NCBI RefSeq assembly: GCF_001618005.1
Contig: NZ_LQXA01000030.1
Coordinates: forward strand, 1 to 64,000
DNA from: Clavibacter tessellarius
GTDB taxonomy: Bacteria > Actinomycetota > Actinomycetes > Actinomycetales > Microbacteriaceae
Direction of reading: 5' to 3'
Length of the DNA stretch: 64,000 bases
In this document: positions 33,372-42,058 of the stretch, one piece after another
Layout of the letters: each line of letters starts with the position of its first letter
How positions within the stretch are numbered: the first letter of the stretch is position 1
The notes under the pieces: model-generated
The model's database searches: none
What the model saw: the letters and a program-made list of their open reading frames with translations, nothing else
What the model was told of the DNA's origin: nothing
Translations under genes and position numbers: made by a program

Positions 33372-34406
33372 TTGGCTGAGAGCAAGCGCGACGACGTCGA
33401 CCTCGCCCCCGCGGCGGAGCAGTCCTCCGAGGTGGACGAGGTCCAGGAGGGCCACGCCATCGAGTCCTCCGAGGAGAGCTCGGACGCGGCGGAGCACACC
33501 GCCCTGCACGTCGAGTCCGACTCGGTCGAGACCGACCTGACGGCGGCGCTCGACGCGATGGAGTCCGTCGAGGACCCCGAGGCCGACGCCATCGTCGAGG
33601 ACGCCCTCGACATCGACTCGCCCGACGAGGCCGAGGCCGCCGTCGAGGCGACCGACGACGAGGCCGAGGAGGAGGCGGCCGAGGAGGCGCTCGAGCCCGC
33701 CGACGTCCCGCCCGCCACCGCCGAGGACGTCGCCCAGGCCGAGGCCGACCTGGTGCCCGCCGACGACGCCGTCGAGGACGACTCCGATGTCGACCCGTAC
33801 GAGGACTTCCGCAAGGAGCTCCGCTCCAAGCCGGGCAAGTGGTACGTCATCCACTCCTACGCGGGCTTCGAGCGCCGCGTGAAGAGCAACATCGAGAACC
33901 GCATGGTGTCGCTCAACATGGAGGACGACATCTACCAGATCGAGGTCCCGATGGAGGACGTCGTCGAGATCAAGAACGGCCAGCGCAAGATGGTCAACCG
34001 CGTGCGCATCCCGGGCTACGTGCTCGTGCGCATGAGCCTCAACGAGGACAGCTGGTCGGTCGTCCGCCACACCCCCGGCGTCACGGGCTTCGTGGGCAAC
34101 GCCCACAACCCCACGCCGCTGCGCTTCGAGGAGGCCTTCTCCATGCTGAAGAGCCTCGTCGAGATCAAGGAGGTGGCGCAGGTCAAGGGCCAGCCCACCA
34201 AGGGCGGCCAGGCCCAGCGCGTCGTCGCGGCCGAGGTCGACTTCGAGATCGGCGAGACCATCACGATCAAGGAGGGCTCGTTCGCGGGCCTCCCCGGCTC
34301 CATCAGCGAGATCAAGCCCGAGAGCGGCAAGCTCACGGTCCTCGTCTCCCTGTTCGAGCGCGAGACCCCGGTCGAGCTCAGCTTCGACCAGGTCACCAAG
34401 CTCTAG
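33372..34406 (+). CDS. nusG: Transcription termination/antitermination factor NusG
   Basis: The 344-residue product has a very acidic N-terminal extension of about 150 residues (Glu/Asp/Ala-rich), then the NGN domain starting [19 protein letters not shown] and the C-terminal KOW domain around [27 protein letters not shown]. Such extensions are typical of actinobacterial NusG. It binds RNA polymerase and couples transcription to translation or Rho. The start is TTG 33372 with GAGGGAAG upstream; no better codon lies nearby. Confidence 0.95.
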   Translation: MAESKRDDVDLAPAAEQSSEVDEVQEGHAIESSEESSDAAEHTALHVESDSVETDLTAALDAMESVEDPEADAIVEDALDIDSPDEAEAAVEATDDEAEEEAAEEALEPADVPPATAEDVAQAEADLVPADDAVEDDSDVDPYEDFRKELRSKPGKWYVIHSYAGFERRVKSNIENRMVSLNMEDDIYQIEVPMEDVVEIKNGQRKMVNRVRIPGYVLVRMSLNEDSWSVVRHTPGVTGFVGNAHNPTPLRFEEAFSMLKSLVEIKEVAQVKGQPTKGGQAQRVVAAEVDFEIGETITIKEGSFAGLPGSISEIKPESGKLTVLVSLFERETPVELSFDQVTKL

Positions 34407-34459
34407 GCGGTCGGGCCGCGCGGCCCGCTCGATCTAGCAATCAAGGAGAAGGAAGAGAA

Positions 34460-34891
34460 ATGGCACCGAAGAAGAAGGTCACGGGTCTGATCAAGCTGCA
34501 GATCAAGGCCGGCGCCGCCAACCCCGCACCGCCCATCGGGCCGGCGCTGGGACAGCACGGCGTCAACATCATGGAGTTCTGCAAGGCGTACAACGCCCAG
34601 ACCGAGTCGCAGCGCGGCAACGTCATCCCCGTCGAGATCACCGTCTACGAGGACCGGACGTTCACGTTCATCCTGAAGACGCCCCCGGCCGCGGAGCTCA
34701 TCAAGAAGGCCGCCGGAGTCGCCAAGGGCTCGGGCACGCCGCACACGGTCAAGGTCGCGAAGCTCACGATGGACCAGGTCCGCGAGATCGCCGAGCAGAA
34801 GCAGGCCGACCTCAACGCCAACGACATCGACGCCGCGGCGAAGATCATCGCCGGCACCGCCCGCTCCATGGGCATCACGGTCGAGGCCTAA
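34460..34891 (+). CDS. rplK: Ribosomal protein L11
   Basis: The 143-residue protein begins [18 protein letters not shown] and contains [18 protein letters not shown], the N-terminal L11 signature, and [10 protein letters not shown] at the end. It forms the GTPase-associated stalk base with 23S rRNA. AAGGAGAAGGAAGAG precedes ATG 34460. rplA follows after 99 bp. Confidence 0.98.
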   Translation: MAPKKKVTGLIKLQIKAGAANPAPPIGPALGQHGVNIMEFCKAYNAQTESQRGNVIPVEITVYEDRTFTFILKTPPAAELIKKAAGVAKGSGTPHTVKVAKLTMDQVREIAEQKQADLNANDIDAAAKIIAGTARSMGITVEA

Positions 34892-34990
34892 CCTCCACCA
34901 CCCGCGGATCCCGTCCGGGATCCGCTCCAGCATCACGCGGGAGAGCCAGCCAGGCTCACATCCACCGCACTCTCGAAACAGGAGACACGA

Positions 34991-35677
34991 ATGGCGAAGT
35001 CAAAGGCCTACCGGGCCGCAGCCGAGAAGATCGACCCGACGAAGGCGTACACCGCCTCCGAGGCCGTCGAGCTCGCGCGCGAGACCGGATCCAGCAAGTT
35101 CGACAGCACCGTCGAGGTCGCGCTCAAGCTCGGCGTCGACCCGCGCAAGGCAGACCAGATGGTCCGCGGCACCGTCATCCTTCCCCACGGTACCGGCAAG
35201 ACCGCCCGCGTCATCGTCTTCGCGACGGGCCCCGCGGCCGAGGCGGCCATCGCCGCCGGAGCCGACGAGGTCGGCGGCGACGAGCTCATCGAGAAGGTGG
35301 CGGGCGGCTACACGTCGTTCGACTCCGCCGTCTCGACGCCCGAGCTCATGGGCAAGGTGGGACGCCTCGGAAAGGTCCTCGGACCGCGTGGCCTCATGCC
35401 CAACCCCAAGACCGGAACGGTCACCCCGGACGTCGCGCGCGCGGTGTCCGACATCAAGGGCGGCAAGATCGAGTTCCGCGTCGACAAGCACGCGAACGTC
35501 CACTTCGTGGTCGGCAAGGCGAGCTTCTCGCCCGAGCAGCTCTCCGAGAACGTCGGCGCCGCGCTCGAGGAGATCGTCCGCCTCAAGCCGTCCTCCTCCA
35601 AGGGCCGCTACGTGCAGAAGGCCACGGTCTCCACGACCTTCGGCCCCGGCATCCCGGTGGACGTCAACTCCATCTAG
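34991..35677 (+). CDS. rplA: Ribosomal protein L1
   Basis: The 228-residue protein has [17 protein letters not shown] at its start, [17 protein letters not shown] and [16 protein letters not shown], all diagnostic of L1, the mobile stalk protein and usual translational repressor of its operon. ACAGGAGACACGA precedes ATG 34991. A strong TTCG-loop terminator follows. Confidence 0.98.
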   Translation: MAKSKAYRAAAEKIDPTKAYTASEAVELARETGSSKFDSTVEVALKLGVDPRKADQMVRGTVILPHGTGKTARVIVFATGPAAEAAIAAGADEVGGDELIEKVAGGYTSFDSAVSTPELMGKVGRLGKVLGPRGLMPNPKTGTVTPDVARAVSDIKGGKIEFRVDKHANVHFVVGKASFSPEQLSENVGAALEEIVRLKPSSSKGRYVQKATVSTTFGPGIPVDVNSI

Positions 35678-35716
35678 CCCCACCGCGCGACGAGCGCACG
35701 CACGACCAGCAGCACA

Positions 35717-35744
35717 GGAAGGGCCCGCTTCGGCGGGCCCTTCC
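35717..35744 (+). terminator. Terminator after rplK-rplA
   Basis: A perfect 12-bp stem (35717-35728 with 35733-35744) closes on a stable TTCG tetraloop 40 bp after the rplA stop. Confidence 0.9.
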
Positions 35745-35781
35745 GTCGTTCCCGGGGTCCGGCGCTGCCTAGGCTCGAGGG

Positions 35782-36366
35782 GTGAGCATCCCGGATCCCG
35801 CCGTCCCCTCCCTCCGCGTCGCGACGCCCGCGGACGCCGACGCGGTGGCGGCCCTCGCTGCCCGCACCTTCGCCCTCGCCTGCCCTCCGAGCACGACGGC
35901 GGAGGCGATCGCCGAGCACGTCCGGACGGTCCTCTCGCCCGCGCGCTTCGCCGCGCACCTGGCGAGCCCGGCGCATCGCGTGCTGCTCGCGGAGGTCGAC
36001 GGCCGCGCGGTCGGCTACACGATGATCGTGGCGACTCCGCCCGCGGATGCCGACGTCGCGGGCGCGCTGCGGCTGCGGCCCGTCATCGAGCTGAGCAAGG
36101 TCTACGTCGAGCGCGGATCCCACGGGGCCGGCGTCGCACGCCCGCTGATGGCGGAGACGCTGCGTGCGGCGCGCGGGCTCGCGGGGGAGCGCGGCGCCGA
36201 CGTCCTGGCGGGCATATGGCTCGGGGTCAACGAGCACAACGCGCGCGCGATCCGGTTCTACGCGAGCCAGGGGTTCCGCATCGTCGGCACGCGGTCGTTC
36301 CGCCTCGCGGACTCCGTGGAGACCGACCACGTCATGGAGCGGCCGCTGGCGGATCCCACCCCGTGA
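35782..36366 (+). CDS. GNAT-family N-acetyltransferase
   Basis: The 194-residue protein shows the GNAT fold: RPVIELSKVYVERGSHGAGVARPL is the acetyl-CoA-binding strand and loop with a modified R/Q-x-x-G-x-G/A, and GVNEHNARAIRFYASQGFRIVG is the C-terminal signature. The acceptor is unknown. GTG 35782 follows TAGGCT (35770-35775) by 6 nt. It converges with the oxidoreductase at 36380. Confidence 0.88.
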   Translation: MSIPDPAVPSLRVATPADADAVAALAARTFALACPPSTTAEAIAEHVRTVLSPARFAAHLASPAHRVLLAEVDGRAVGYTMIVATPPADADVAGALRLRPVIELSKVYVERGSHGAGVARPLMAETLRAARGLAGERGADVLAGIWLGVNEHNARAIRFYASQGFRIVGTRSFRLADSVETDHVMERPLADPTP

Positions 36367-36379
36367 CGAGGTCCCCGGA

Positions 36380-37432
36380 TCAGCCGCGCGACACGTTCAG
36401 CACGACCTTGCCGCGCGCCCGCCCGCTCTCCATGTGGCGGTGCGCCTCGGCGGCGTCCTGCAGATCGAAGACCTCGTCGACGTAGACCCGGATGTCGCCC
36501 GACTCGAGCAGCCGGGCGATGACCGCCAGCGTCTGCCCGTCGGGCGCGACCTCGTAGTGGGTGGCGCGCACGCCCGCGGCGGCGGCGTCCTGCACGAGCG
36601 TCGGCCAGCCCTGCATCGGCGCGCTGACGATCAGGCCGCCGCGGCGCAGCACCGGGAGCGAGCGGGTGCCGGTGTCGTCCGTGCAGTTGCCGACCAGGTC
36701 GATCACCACGTCGACATCGGCGAGCACGTCCTCGAAGCGCACCTGCGTGCGGTCGATGACCTCGTCGGCGCCGAGCTCCGCCAGCCAGTCGACGTTGCGG
36801 GGCGAGCCGGTCGCGATCACGCGGGCGCCGAAGTGCCGCGCGAACTGCACCGCGAAGTGGCCGACCCCGCCGGCCCCCGCGTGCACCAGCACGACCTGGC
36901 CCTCGTGCGCCTTGCCGATGTCGACGACCATGCCCCACGCGGTGAGCGCGCTGACGGGCGTCGCCGCGGCCTCCACGTGCGACAGGCGCGCGGGCTTCCG
37001 GGCGAGGCTGACGCTGGGGACGGCGACGTAGGGGGCGTAGCTGCCGGGCATCCGCGGCGCCATGGCCAGGCCGAAGACCTCGTCGCCCGGGTGCAGCGCG
37101 TGGTCCTCGTAGGGCGACTCGACGACGACGCCGCTGAAGTCGCGCCCGAGCACCGCAGGCAGGGCGCCGAGCGCCGGGCCGCCGGGCCCGCCGGCGCGCA
37201 GCCGCAGGTCGACCGGGTTCACGCCCGCGGCGACGACCTTCACGAGCACCTCGGAGTCGAGGCGGCGCGGCACGGGCACGTCGGCCATCCGCAGCATCTC
37301 GGGCCCGCCCGTCTCCGTGACGACGGCGGCGCGCATGGTGGCGCCGAGCGGGGCGAGGGCGAGGGACGCGGCCGCGCGATCCCGCTGGGCCTGGGCGGCG
37401 ACGCCGGCTCTCGACTGGACGACCTGGCTCAT
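36380..37432 (-). CDS. NADP-dependent quinone-oxidoreductase-like (zinc-free MDR) enzyme
   Basis: The 350-residue medium-chain dehydrogenase/reductase has a GroES-like N-terminal part (VLVKVVAAGVNPVDLRLRAG, VLGRDFSGVV) and a Rossmann part with VLVHAGAGGVGHFAVQFARHFGA. The structural-zinc cysteines of alcohol dehydrogenases are absent, which fits the quinone reductase subgroup. ATG 37432 has GAGGGAGG 9 nt upstream and is preferred to the longer frame from 37474. The substrate is unknown. Confidence 0.87.
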   Translation of the reverse strand: MSQVVQSRAGVAAQAQRDRAAASLALAPLGATMRAAVVTETGGPEMLRMADVPVPRRLDSEVLVKVVAAGVNPVDLRLRAGGPGGPALGALPAVLGRDFSGVVVESPYEDHALHPGDEVFGLAMAPRMPGSYAPYVAVPSVSLARKPARLSHVEAAATPVSALTAWGMVVDIGKAHEGQVVLVHAGAGGVGHFAVQFARHFGARVIATGSPRNVDWLAELGADEVIDRTQVRFEDVLADVDVVIDLVGNCTDDTGTRSLPVLRRGGLIVSAPMQGWPTLVQDAAAAGVRATHYEVAPDGQTLAVIARLLESGDIRVYVDEVFDLQDAAEAHRHMESGRARGKVVLNVSRG

Positions 37433-37586
37433 GGTGCGACCCTCCCTCGGACGTGACGGTGCGGTGGATCCCACCGCGCCCCCGCACCACCAGTGAAGTC
37501 GGCGGATGAGTCCGGCGTGTTTCCGCGGTGTTCCCCGGGCGAGAAGAATGCGCGGGCGGGACCGGTCGGCGTCGTGCCGGGGCGGA

Positions 37587-38261
37587 TCAGGCCAGCCCGC
37601 GGGCTCCCGCCGGCGCGTTCGCCATGCGCACGATGAGGGCGATGAGGTCGTTCGCGCGCGCCACGAGCGCGGCGATCTCGGCCTCGTCCCGGTCGATCCA
37701 CTTCCACTTCGGGATGTCGTGCACCGGTACGAAGTCCACGTGCTGCTCCCAGACGATGAGCGAGCGCTCGGCGCCGAGCACGTACTGCTGCCACCAGATC
37801 TGCCGCAGGTAGTTGCGCGGGATGCTCCGCCACGGCTTCGCGGTGGTCTTGATCTCGGCGAGCTCGAGCCGGCCGTCGGCGCGGAGGCCCACGCCGTCGG
37901 GGGTCGCCAGGTGCCGGCGCTGCCCCTCGGCGTGGAACAGGTGCGCGCTCGGGACGATGCCGTGCTCCGCCTCGACCCAGCGGGCGATCTCGGGCTCGCG
38001 CTCGCGCCCGTGGTCGGTGTAGCGGTTGCCGCCGAAACCGGATCCGTAGAGCTTCTCGAGCGCGACGGCCTGGAGGGAGGCGTCGGTCGCGAGGCGGGCC
38101 ACGTCGGTCGCCGTGATGCCGAAGCTGCGCGCGCGGAGCCACGCGACCCGGTCGGACGAGTGGGCGACGATGCGCGTGAGGTGCGGCGGGGGAGGCGGCG
38201 GCGCGGGTGCGGCGGGTGCCAGGTCGTCCTCCCACGGGAAGGCCAGCATCTCGTCCGTCAC
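37587..38261 (-). CDS. YqaJ-like exonuclease/recombinase family protein
   Basis: The 224-residue protein resembles the YqaJ viral-recombinase nuclease fold. Features are RARSFGITATDVARLAT, DHGREREPEIARWV with the conserved Glu, a core PD-(D/E)xK-like segment in PDGVGLRADGRLELAEIKTT and IPRNYLRQIWWQQYVLG. Relatives degrade double-stranded DNA ends in phage-type recombination, and stand-alone chromosomal copies are common in actinobacteria. A Pro-rich stretch (residues about 17-26) follows the start. GTG 38261 lies 7 nt after TACCCT (38274-38269). No phage genes are nearby. Confidence 0.8.
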   Translation of the reverse strand: MTDEMLAFPWEDDLAPAAPAPPPPPPHLTRIVAHSSDRVAWLRARSFGITATDVARLATDASLQAVALEKLYGSGFGGNRYTDHGREREPEIARWVEAEHGIVPSAHLFHAEGQRRHLATPDGVGLRADGRLELAEIKTTAKPWRSIPRNYLRQIWWQQYVLGAERSLIVWEQHVDFVPVHDIPKWKWIDRDEAEIAALVARANDLIALIVRMANAPAGARGLA

Positions 38262-38432
38262 GGGCTCCAGGGTACGCCGCGGATCCGGTGCCCCGGGGAC
38301 CTCGCGCGGGCGGATCATGCTGCCCGACGACGGGCTTGTCAACAGGCAATGCGTTTCCGACCAGGGCACGGAGGATCGTGCTAGAAAGGCGTCGTCCCAC
38401 CCACCCACACCAGCACGGAGAGAGGAAACGGC

Positions 38433-38657
38433 ATGACCCTGCTCATGGAAGGACCGGCCCGCACGGGAGCATCGGCGCTCGCGGAGGCGCCCACGCGCGT
38501 CGAGGAGGTCGACGCGGCGCGCGCCGACGCGCTGCTCGCGGAGGCGTTCGGCTTCACCATCACGCACCGCGGGCGGGAGGCGGAGGTCGTGATGGCCGAC
38601 GTCACCCTCTGCTGCAGCACGTGCTGCTCGTGCAGCAGCAAGCAGCAGCCTCGCTGA
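38433..38657 (+). CDS. Precursor peptide of a thiazole/oxazole-modified peptide (TOMM/LAP)
   Basis: The 74-residue peptide has a leader (residues about 1-59) with Glu/Ala-rich helical segments, followed by a core in which residues 60-69 are all Cys, Ser or Thr (CCSTCCSCSS), then KQQPR. Such an uninterrupted run is the substrate of YcaO cyclodehydratases, whose genes follow immediately. The dense Cys/Ser core recalls streptolysin S and listeriolysin S more than plantazolicin. GAGAGGAAA lies about 6 nt before ATG 38433. The leader cleavage site is not obvious. The 171-bp region upstream must hold the operon promoter (TTGTCA near 38336 is a candidate -35; no confident -10). Confidence 0.85.
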   Translation: MTLLMEGPARTGASALAEAPTRVEEVDAARADALLAEAFGFTITHRGREAEVVMADVTLCCSTCCSCSSKQQPR

Positions 38658-38667
38658 CGCATCCGCC

Positions 38668-39615
38668 ATGGACCCGTCGACGACCTACTCGGTGAGTCCC
38701 CGCTACGCCGTCGGGGAGGTGGAGGACACCCTCCACCTCCTCGGCGGCCGCGAGCTGGTCTCCCTGCAGCTGCCCTCCGGCGACGCCGTCTCCGCGGTGT
38801 CGCGGCTCCTCTCCCGACCCTTCACGCGCGCGGACGTCGACGAGGCGTTCGGCGTGCACGCCCCGGTCGTGGCCGACCTCGTCGACGAGCTCGTCGTGCG
38901 CGACGTCGTCGTGGGCGCGCCCACGCGGCCCGCCGCCGATGCCGCGCCCGATCCCGTGGGCCGCCTCGACGACCCCCACCAGGCCGAGCTCGCGCACGTG
39001 CTCGACGAGGCGCGGCGCAACGGCGGCGACCGCACGGGCCTCGGCCGCCCCCGGGATCCGCGCACCCCCGCGCGGGTCGCCCTGGTCGGCGACGCCATCC
39101 CGACCCTGCTCGCCTCCCTGGCCGAGGCGCTGCCCTCGGCGGAGCTCACGGACGAGGCCGACGCCGACCTGGTCATCGCGGCCGGCGGCCGGCGGGTCCT
39201 CCGGGAGGTGGGCGCCCGGATGCACGCGGCCGGTCGCGACTGGCTCCCCATCCACCCGTTCGACGGCCGCTTCCAGCTCGTCGGCCCGGTGGTCGTGCCG
39301 GCCGAGGGGCCGTGCCTCGAGTGCGTCGCCCTGCGCTGGGCCTCGACCACGCCGTTCGCCGCGGACCACGCGGCCGCGGCCGACGCGGTCGCGCCCATCG
39401 CCCGGGATCCCGGGCTCGACGCCATCGCGGCGGGCTTCGCCGCGCGCTACGCCGCCCGCTGGGTCTTCGCGCGCGACTGGCTGGTCGCGAGCACCGTCCT
39501 CGTGGTCGAGCCGAAGGTGCTGTCGGCGGAGGCGCATCCGGTCTTCCGCGTCGCGCGCTGCGGCACGTGCGGGCCGCGTCCCTACGCGGGGGTGGTGTCG
39601 CCGTGGCGCGCCTGA
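38668..39615 (+). CDS. TOMM cyclodehydratase partner protein (RRE plus E1-like, SagC type)
   Basis: The 315-residue protein should bind the precursor leader and present it to the YcaO enzyme. The N-terminal 90 residues (RYAVGEVEDTLHLLGGRELV, a winged-helix-like layout) fit a RiPP recognition element. The remainder resembles a degenerate E1-like domain: VALVGDAIPTLLASL, and two CxxC pairs, CLEC and CGTC, that likely bind structural zinc. It starts 10 bp after the precursor stop and overlaps the YcaO gene by 13 bp. Confidence 0.82.
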   Translation: MDPSTTYSVSPRYAVGEVEDTLHLLGGRELVSLQLPSGDAVSAVSRLLSRPFTRADVDEAFGVHAPVVADLVDELVVRDVVVGAPTRPAADAAPDPVGRLDDPHQAELAHVLDEARRNGGDRTGLGRPRDPRTPARVALVGDAIPTLLASLAEALPSAELTDEADADLVIAAGGRRVLREVGARMHAAGRDWLPIHPFDGRFQLVGPVVVPAEGPCLECVALRWASTTPFAADHAAAADAVAPIARDPGLDAIAAGFAARYAARWVFARDWLVASTVLVVEPKVLSAEAHPVFRVARCGTCGPRPYAGVVSPWRA

Positions 39616-40874
39616 GGACGGCGGGCACCGACGTGGTGAGCCCGTACACCGGGCTCGTCGCGTACTCGCACCCCATGGCGTTCACGCCGGACGCCATCCC
39701 CGACGCCCTGCACTCCGCCCGCACGGCCGACACGGGCTTCCTCGCGGGCATCCCCACCGAGGGGTTCAGCATGGGGCCGGGCGGCGACGGCGCCGCGGCC
39801 CGCAGGTCGTGCGTGGGCGAGGCGGTGGAGCGCCTCTCCCTGGCCGGCGCCCGCGGGTCGTTCCGCACGCCGCTGGGCTCCGACGCCCGCCAGGTCGAAC
39901 CGGACGCGTTCCGGCGCTTCCATCCTGCGCAGCGCGAGGATCCGGCGTTCCCGTTCGAGCGCGCCGAGCGCGGCGACCTCCTCACCTGGCTCGCCGCGCG
40001 CTCGCTGCACGGCGGGAGGCCGGTGCACGTCCCGGCGCAGATGGTGGTCTTCGACGACCCGCACGCGTCCGACGGGCACCGCGAGCGGCACCTGGAGCCG
40101 GCCACCTCGTCCGGCGTCGCGGCCGGCCCCACGTTCGGCTTCGCCGCGGGGCGGGCGATCCTCGAGCTCATCGAGCGCGACGCGTTCCAGCGGGCGTGGT
40201 TGCGCGGATCCACGCCGCCGGTCTTCGACTGGCGTGCCAGCCCGCGGCTCGCCGAGGCCACCCGGAGGGAGCTCGCGCGGCTGGAGGAGCTCTGCGGGCG
40301 GTTCGGCGCCGCCTTCTCGCTGCGCGTGCTCGACGCCGCGGCGGACGTGCCCGTGCTCCTCGCCGTCATGCGGAGCGACCGGATCGGCGTCGCGGTGGGC
40401 TGCGCGGCCGACTTCCGCCTGGACCGGGCCGTGCTCAACGCCGTGCGCGAGGCGGTGCACACCCACAACTGGTGCCTGCGGCTGCTGCCCCGGCCGCCCG
40501 TCGAGCCGTCCGCCGTGGTCGAGTTCGAGGACCACGTGCGGCTGCACTGCCCGCCGTCCGCCCGCCCGCTGTCGGCCGCCCTCGACGCGTCGGACGAGCG
40601 CGTGGCGTCCGTGGGCGGGCCGTCGAGCTGGGGAGAGGTCGTGGAGGGGCTGCACCGGGAGGGGATCGAGGTACTGCTGGCCGGGATCACCTCGCCGGAG
40701 GTGCGCGCCGCGGGCTTCCACGTGGTGCGCGCGCTGAGCCCTGACCTCGTCGCGCTCGACGTGCGGCACGACGCCCGGTTCCTCGGGCATCCGCGGCTGT
40801 ACCGACGGTGGCGGGACGGGCCGGCGATCCACGGGCCAGCCGACCTCGTCGGCATCCCGCACCCGTTCCCGTGA
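39603..40874 (+). CDS. YcaO-domain azoline-forming cyclodehydratase (SagD type)
   Basis: The 423-residue YcaO protein should use ATP to convert Cys/Ser/Thr of the precursor to azolines. Visible features are GVAAGPTFGFAAGRAILELIERDAFQ, the YcaO ATP-site helix with Glu residues, VGCAADFRLDRAVLNAVREAVH and the C-terminal PHPFP. The last matches the PxPxP end that is important for catalysis in TOMM YcaO enzymes. GTG 39603 overlaps the upstream gene by 13 bp. A 128-bp repeat-rich spacer separates it from the dehydrogenase gene. Confidence 0.9.
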   Translation: MARLRTAGTDVVSPYTGLVAYSHPMAFTPDAIPDALHSARTADTGFLAGIPTEGFSMGPGGDGAAARRSCVGEAVERLSLAGARGSFRTPLGSDARQVEPDAFRRFHPAQREDPAFPFERAERGDLLTWLAARSLHGGRPVHVPAQMVVFDDPHASDGHRERHLEPATSSGVAAGPTFGFAAGRAILELIERDAFQRAWLRGSTPPVFDWRASPRLAEATRRELARLEELCGRFGAAFSLRVLDAAADVPVLLAVMRSDRIGVAVGCAADFRLDRAVLNAVREAVHTHNWCLRLLPRPPVEPSAVVEFEDHVRLHCPPSARPLSAALDASDERVASVGGPSSWGEVVEGLHREGIEVLLAGITSPEVRAAGFHVVRALSPDLVALDVRHDARFLGHPRLYRRWRDGPAIHGPADLVGIPHPFP

Positions 40875-40927
40875 GGGCGGCCCGCCGCCCCGCGTCCCCG
40901 TCATCGCGAGCCGGCCCGACCCGGCGC

Positions 40928-40991
40928 GCCCGCACCGCCCGTCGCCCGCACCGCCCACCGCACCCGCACCGCCCACCGCGCCCGCACCACC
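40928..40991 (+). repeat. Short GC tandem repeat between the YcaO and SagB-type genes
   Basis: About four imperfect 14-18-bp units of the form gcccgcaccgcccacc run through the spacer just before AGGAGG of the next gene. It holds no ORF. It may be slippage DNA or set mRNA structure ahead of the dehydrogenase ribosome site. Confidence 0.7.
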
Positions 40992-41002
40992 AGGAGGACC
41001 CC

Positions 41003-42058
41003 ATGAGCATCACCGACATCGGCACGGCGCCCGCGCGCACGGCGGAGGACGGCCCCGGCGGGACGGGCACGGAGTCCCGTCCCGCCGCGGCGCCCGCCGG
41101 CAGCGTCGGCCCGATCTTCAGCGTCGGCGGCGCGGTCGAGCGGGCGGCGGGCGACCTCGCCGAGGACTTCCACGAGGCGTCGAAGATCACCCGCATCACC
41201 CACCCGGGCTGGACCGACGTGCGGTACGCGCAGCAGCTGGCGCAGGAGGCGCAGGGCGTCGCGGACGCGGGACCGGGCGGCGCCACGAGCGCCCCGCGCC
41301 TGCTCCCGGCGCTCGCGCTGCCGCCGGCGCTGCCGCTCCCGCACGGGCTCGGGGCGACGATGGCGGCCCGGCGGTCGGCGGATCCGGACGAGCTCGCGGC
41401 GCCCCTCGCGCTCCCGGAGCTCGCGACCGTGCTCCGGCTCGCCTACGGGCCGCGCGGCGACGGCGGCACGGGCCGCTTCGTGCCCTCGGCCGGCGGGCTC
41501 TACCCGCTCGACCTGCACGTCGTGGTGCGGGCGGCGGAGGGCGTCGCGGCGGGGATCCACCAGCTCGACCCGCTCGACGAGGCGCTCGTCGACGTGTCCG
41601 GCCTCGACCGCGTCGGCCGGCTCGCCCGCTTCCGACGTGCGGCGCCGACGGCCATGGCGCCCCTCGCGGAGCAGGCGGCCGTGACGATCGTGATCACCGG
41701 CAGCTTCGAGCGCTCCCGCACGAAGTACGGGCTGCGCGGGTACCGGCTCACGCTGCTCGAGGCGGGGCACGTGGCGCAGAACGCGCTGCTGGTGGCGACG
41801 GCGCTCGGGCTGCCGTCGATCGGCTGGGTCGGCTTCGTCGACCACGAGCTCGACGCCGTGCTCGGGCTCGACGGGGTGACGCAGTCGTCGCTCTACGCGG
41901 TATCGCTGGGCGGGCGTCCGGAGCGGGGTGGCACCGGATCCGTGCCCGCAGCCGCAGCCGCGCCCGCACCCGCACCCGCCGCGCGGCGTCCCCCCGACCC
42001 GCACGCGGCGGCCGCCGGCGCGCGGCACTTCGCCGAGGAGGAGGCATCCCATGACTGA
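41003..42058 (+). CDS. SagB-type FMN dehydrogenase (azoline oxidase)
   Basis: The 351-residue protein contains a nitroreductase-like fold: RFVPSAGGLYPLDLHVVV (FMN contact), KYGLRGYRLTLLEAGHVAQN with the Lys/Tyr pair reported as catalytic in SagB/BcerB homologues, and GLPSIGWVGFVDHELDAVLGL. It should oxidise azolines to thiazoles and oxazoles. The N-terminal 110 residues and the Ala/Pro/His-rich tail are extra. AGGAGG lies 5 nt before ATG 41003. It overlaps the ABC ATPase gene by 8 bp. Confidence 0.88.
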   Translation: MSITDIGTAPARTAEDGPGGTGTESRPAAAPAGSVGPIFSVGGAVERAAGDLAEDFHEASKITRITHPGWTDVRYAQQLAQEAQGVADAGPGGATSAPRLLPALALPPALPLPHGLGATMAARRSADPDELAAPLALPELATVLRLAYGPRGDGGTGRFVPSAGGLYPLDLHVVVRAAEGVAAGIHQLDPLDEALVDVSGLDRVGRLARFRRAAPTAMAPLAEQAAVTIVITGSFERSRTKYGLRGYRLTLLEAGHVAQNALLVATALGLPSIGWVGFVDHELDAVLGLDGVTQSSLYAVSLGGRPERGGTGSVPAAAAAPAPAPAARRPPDPHAAAAGARHFAEEEASHD

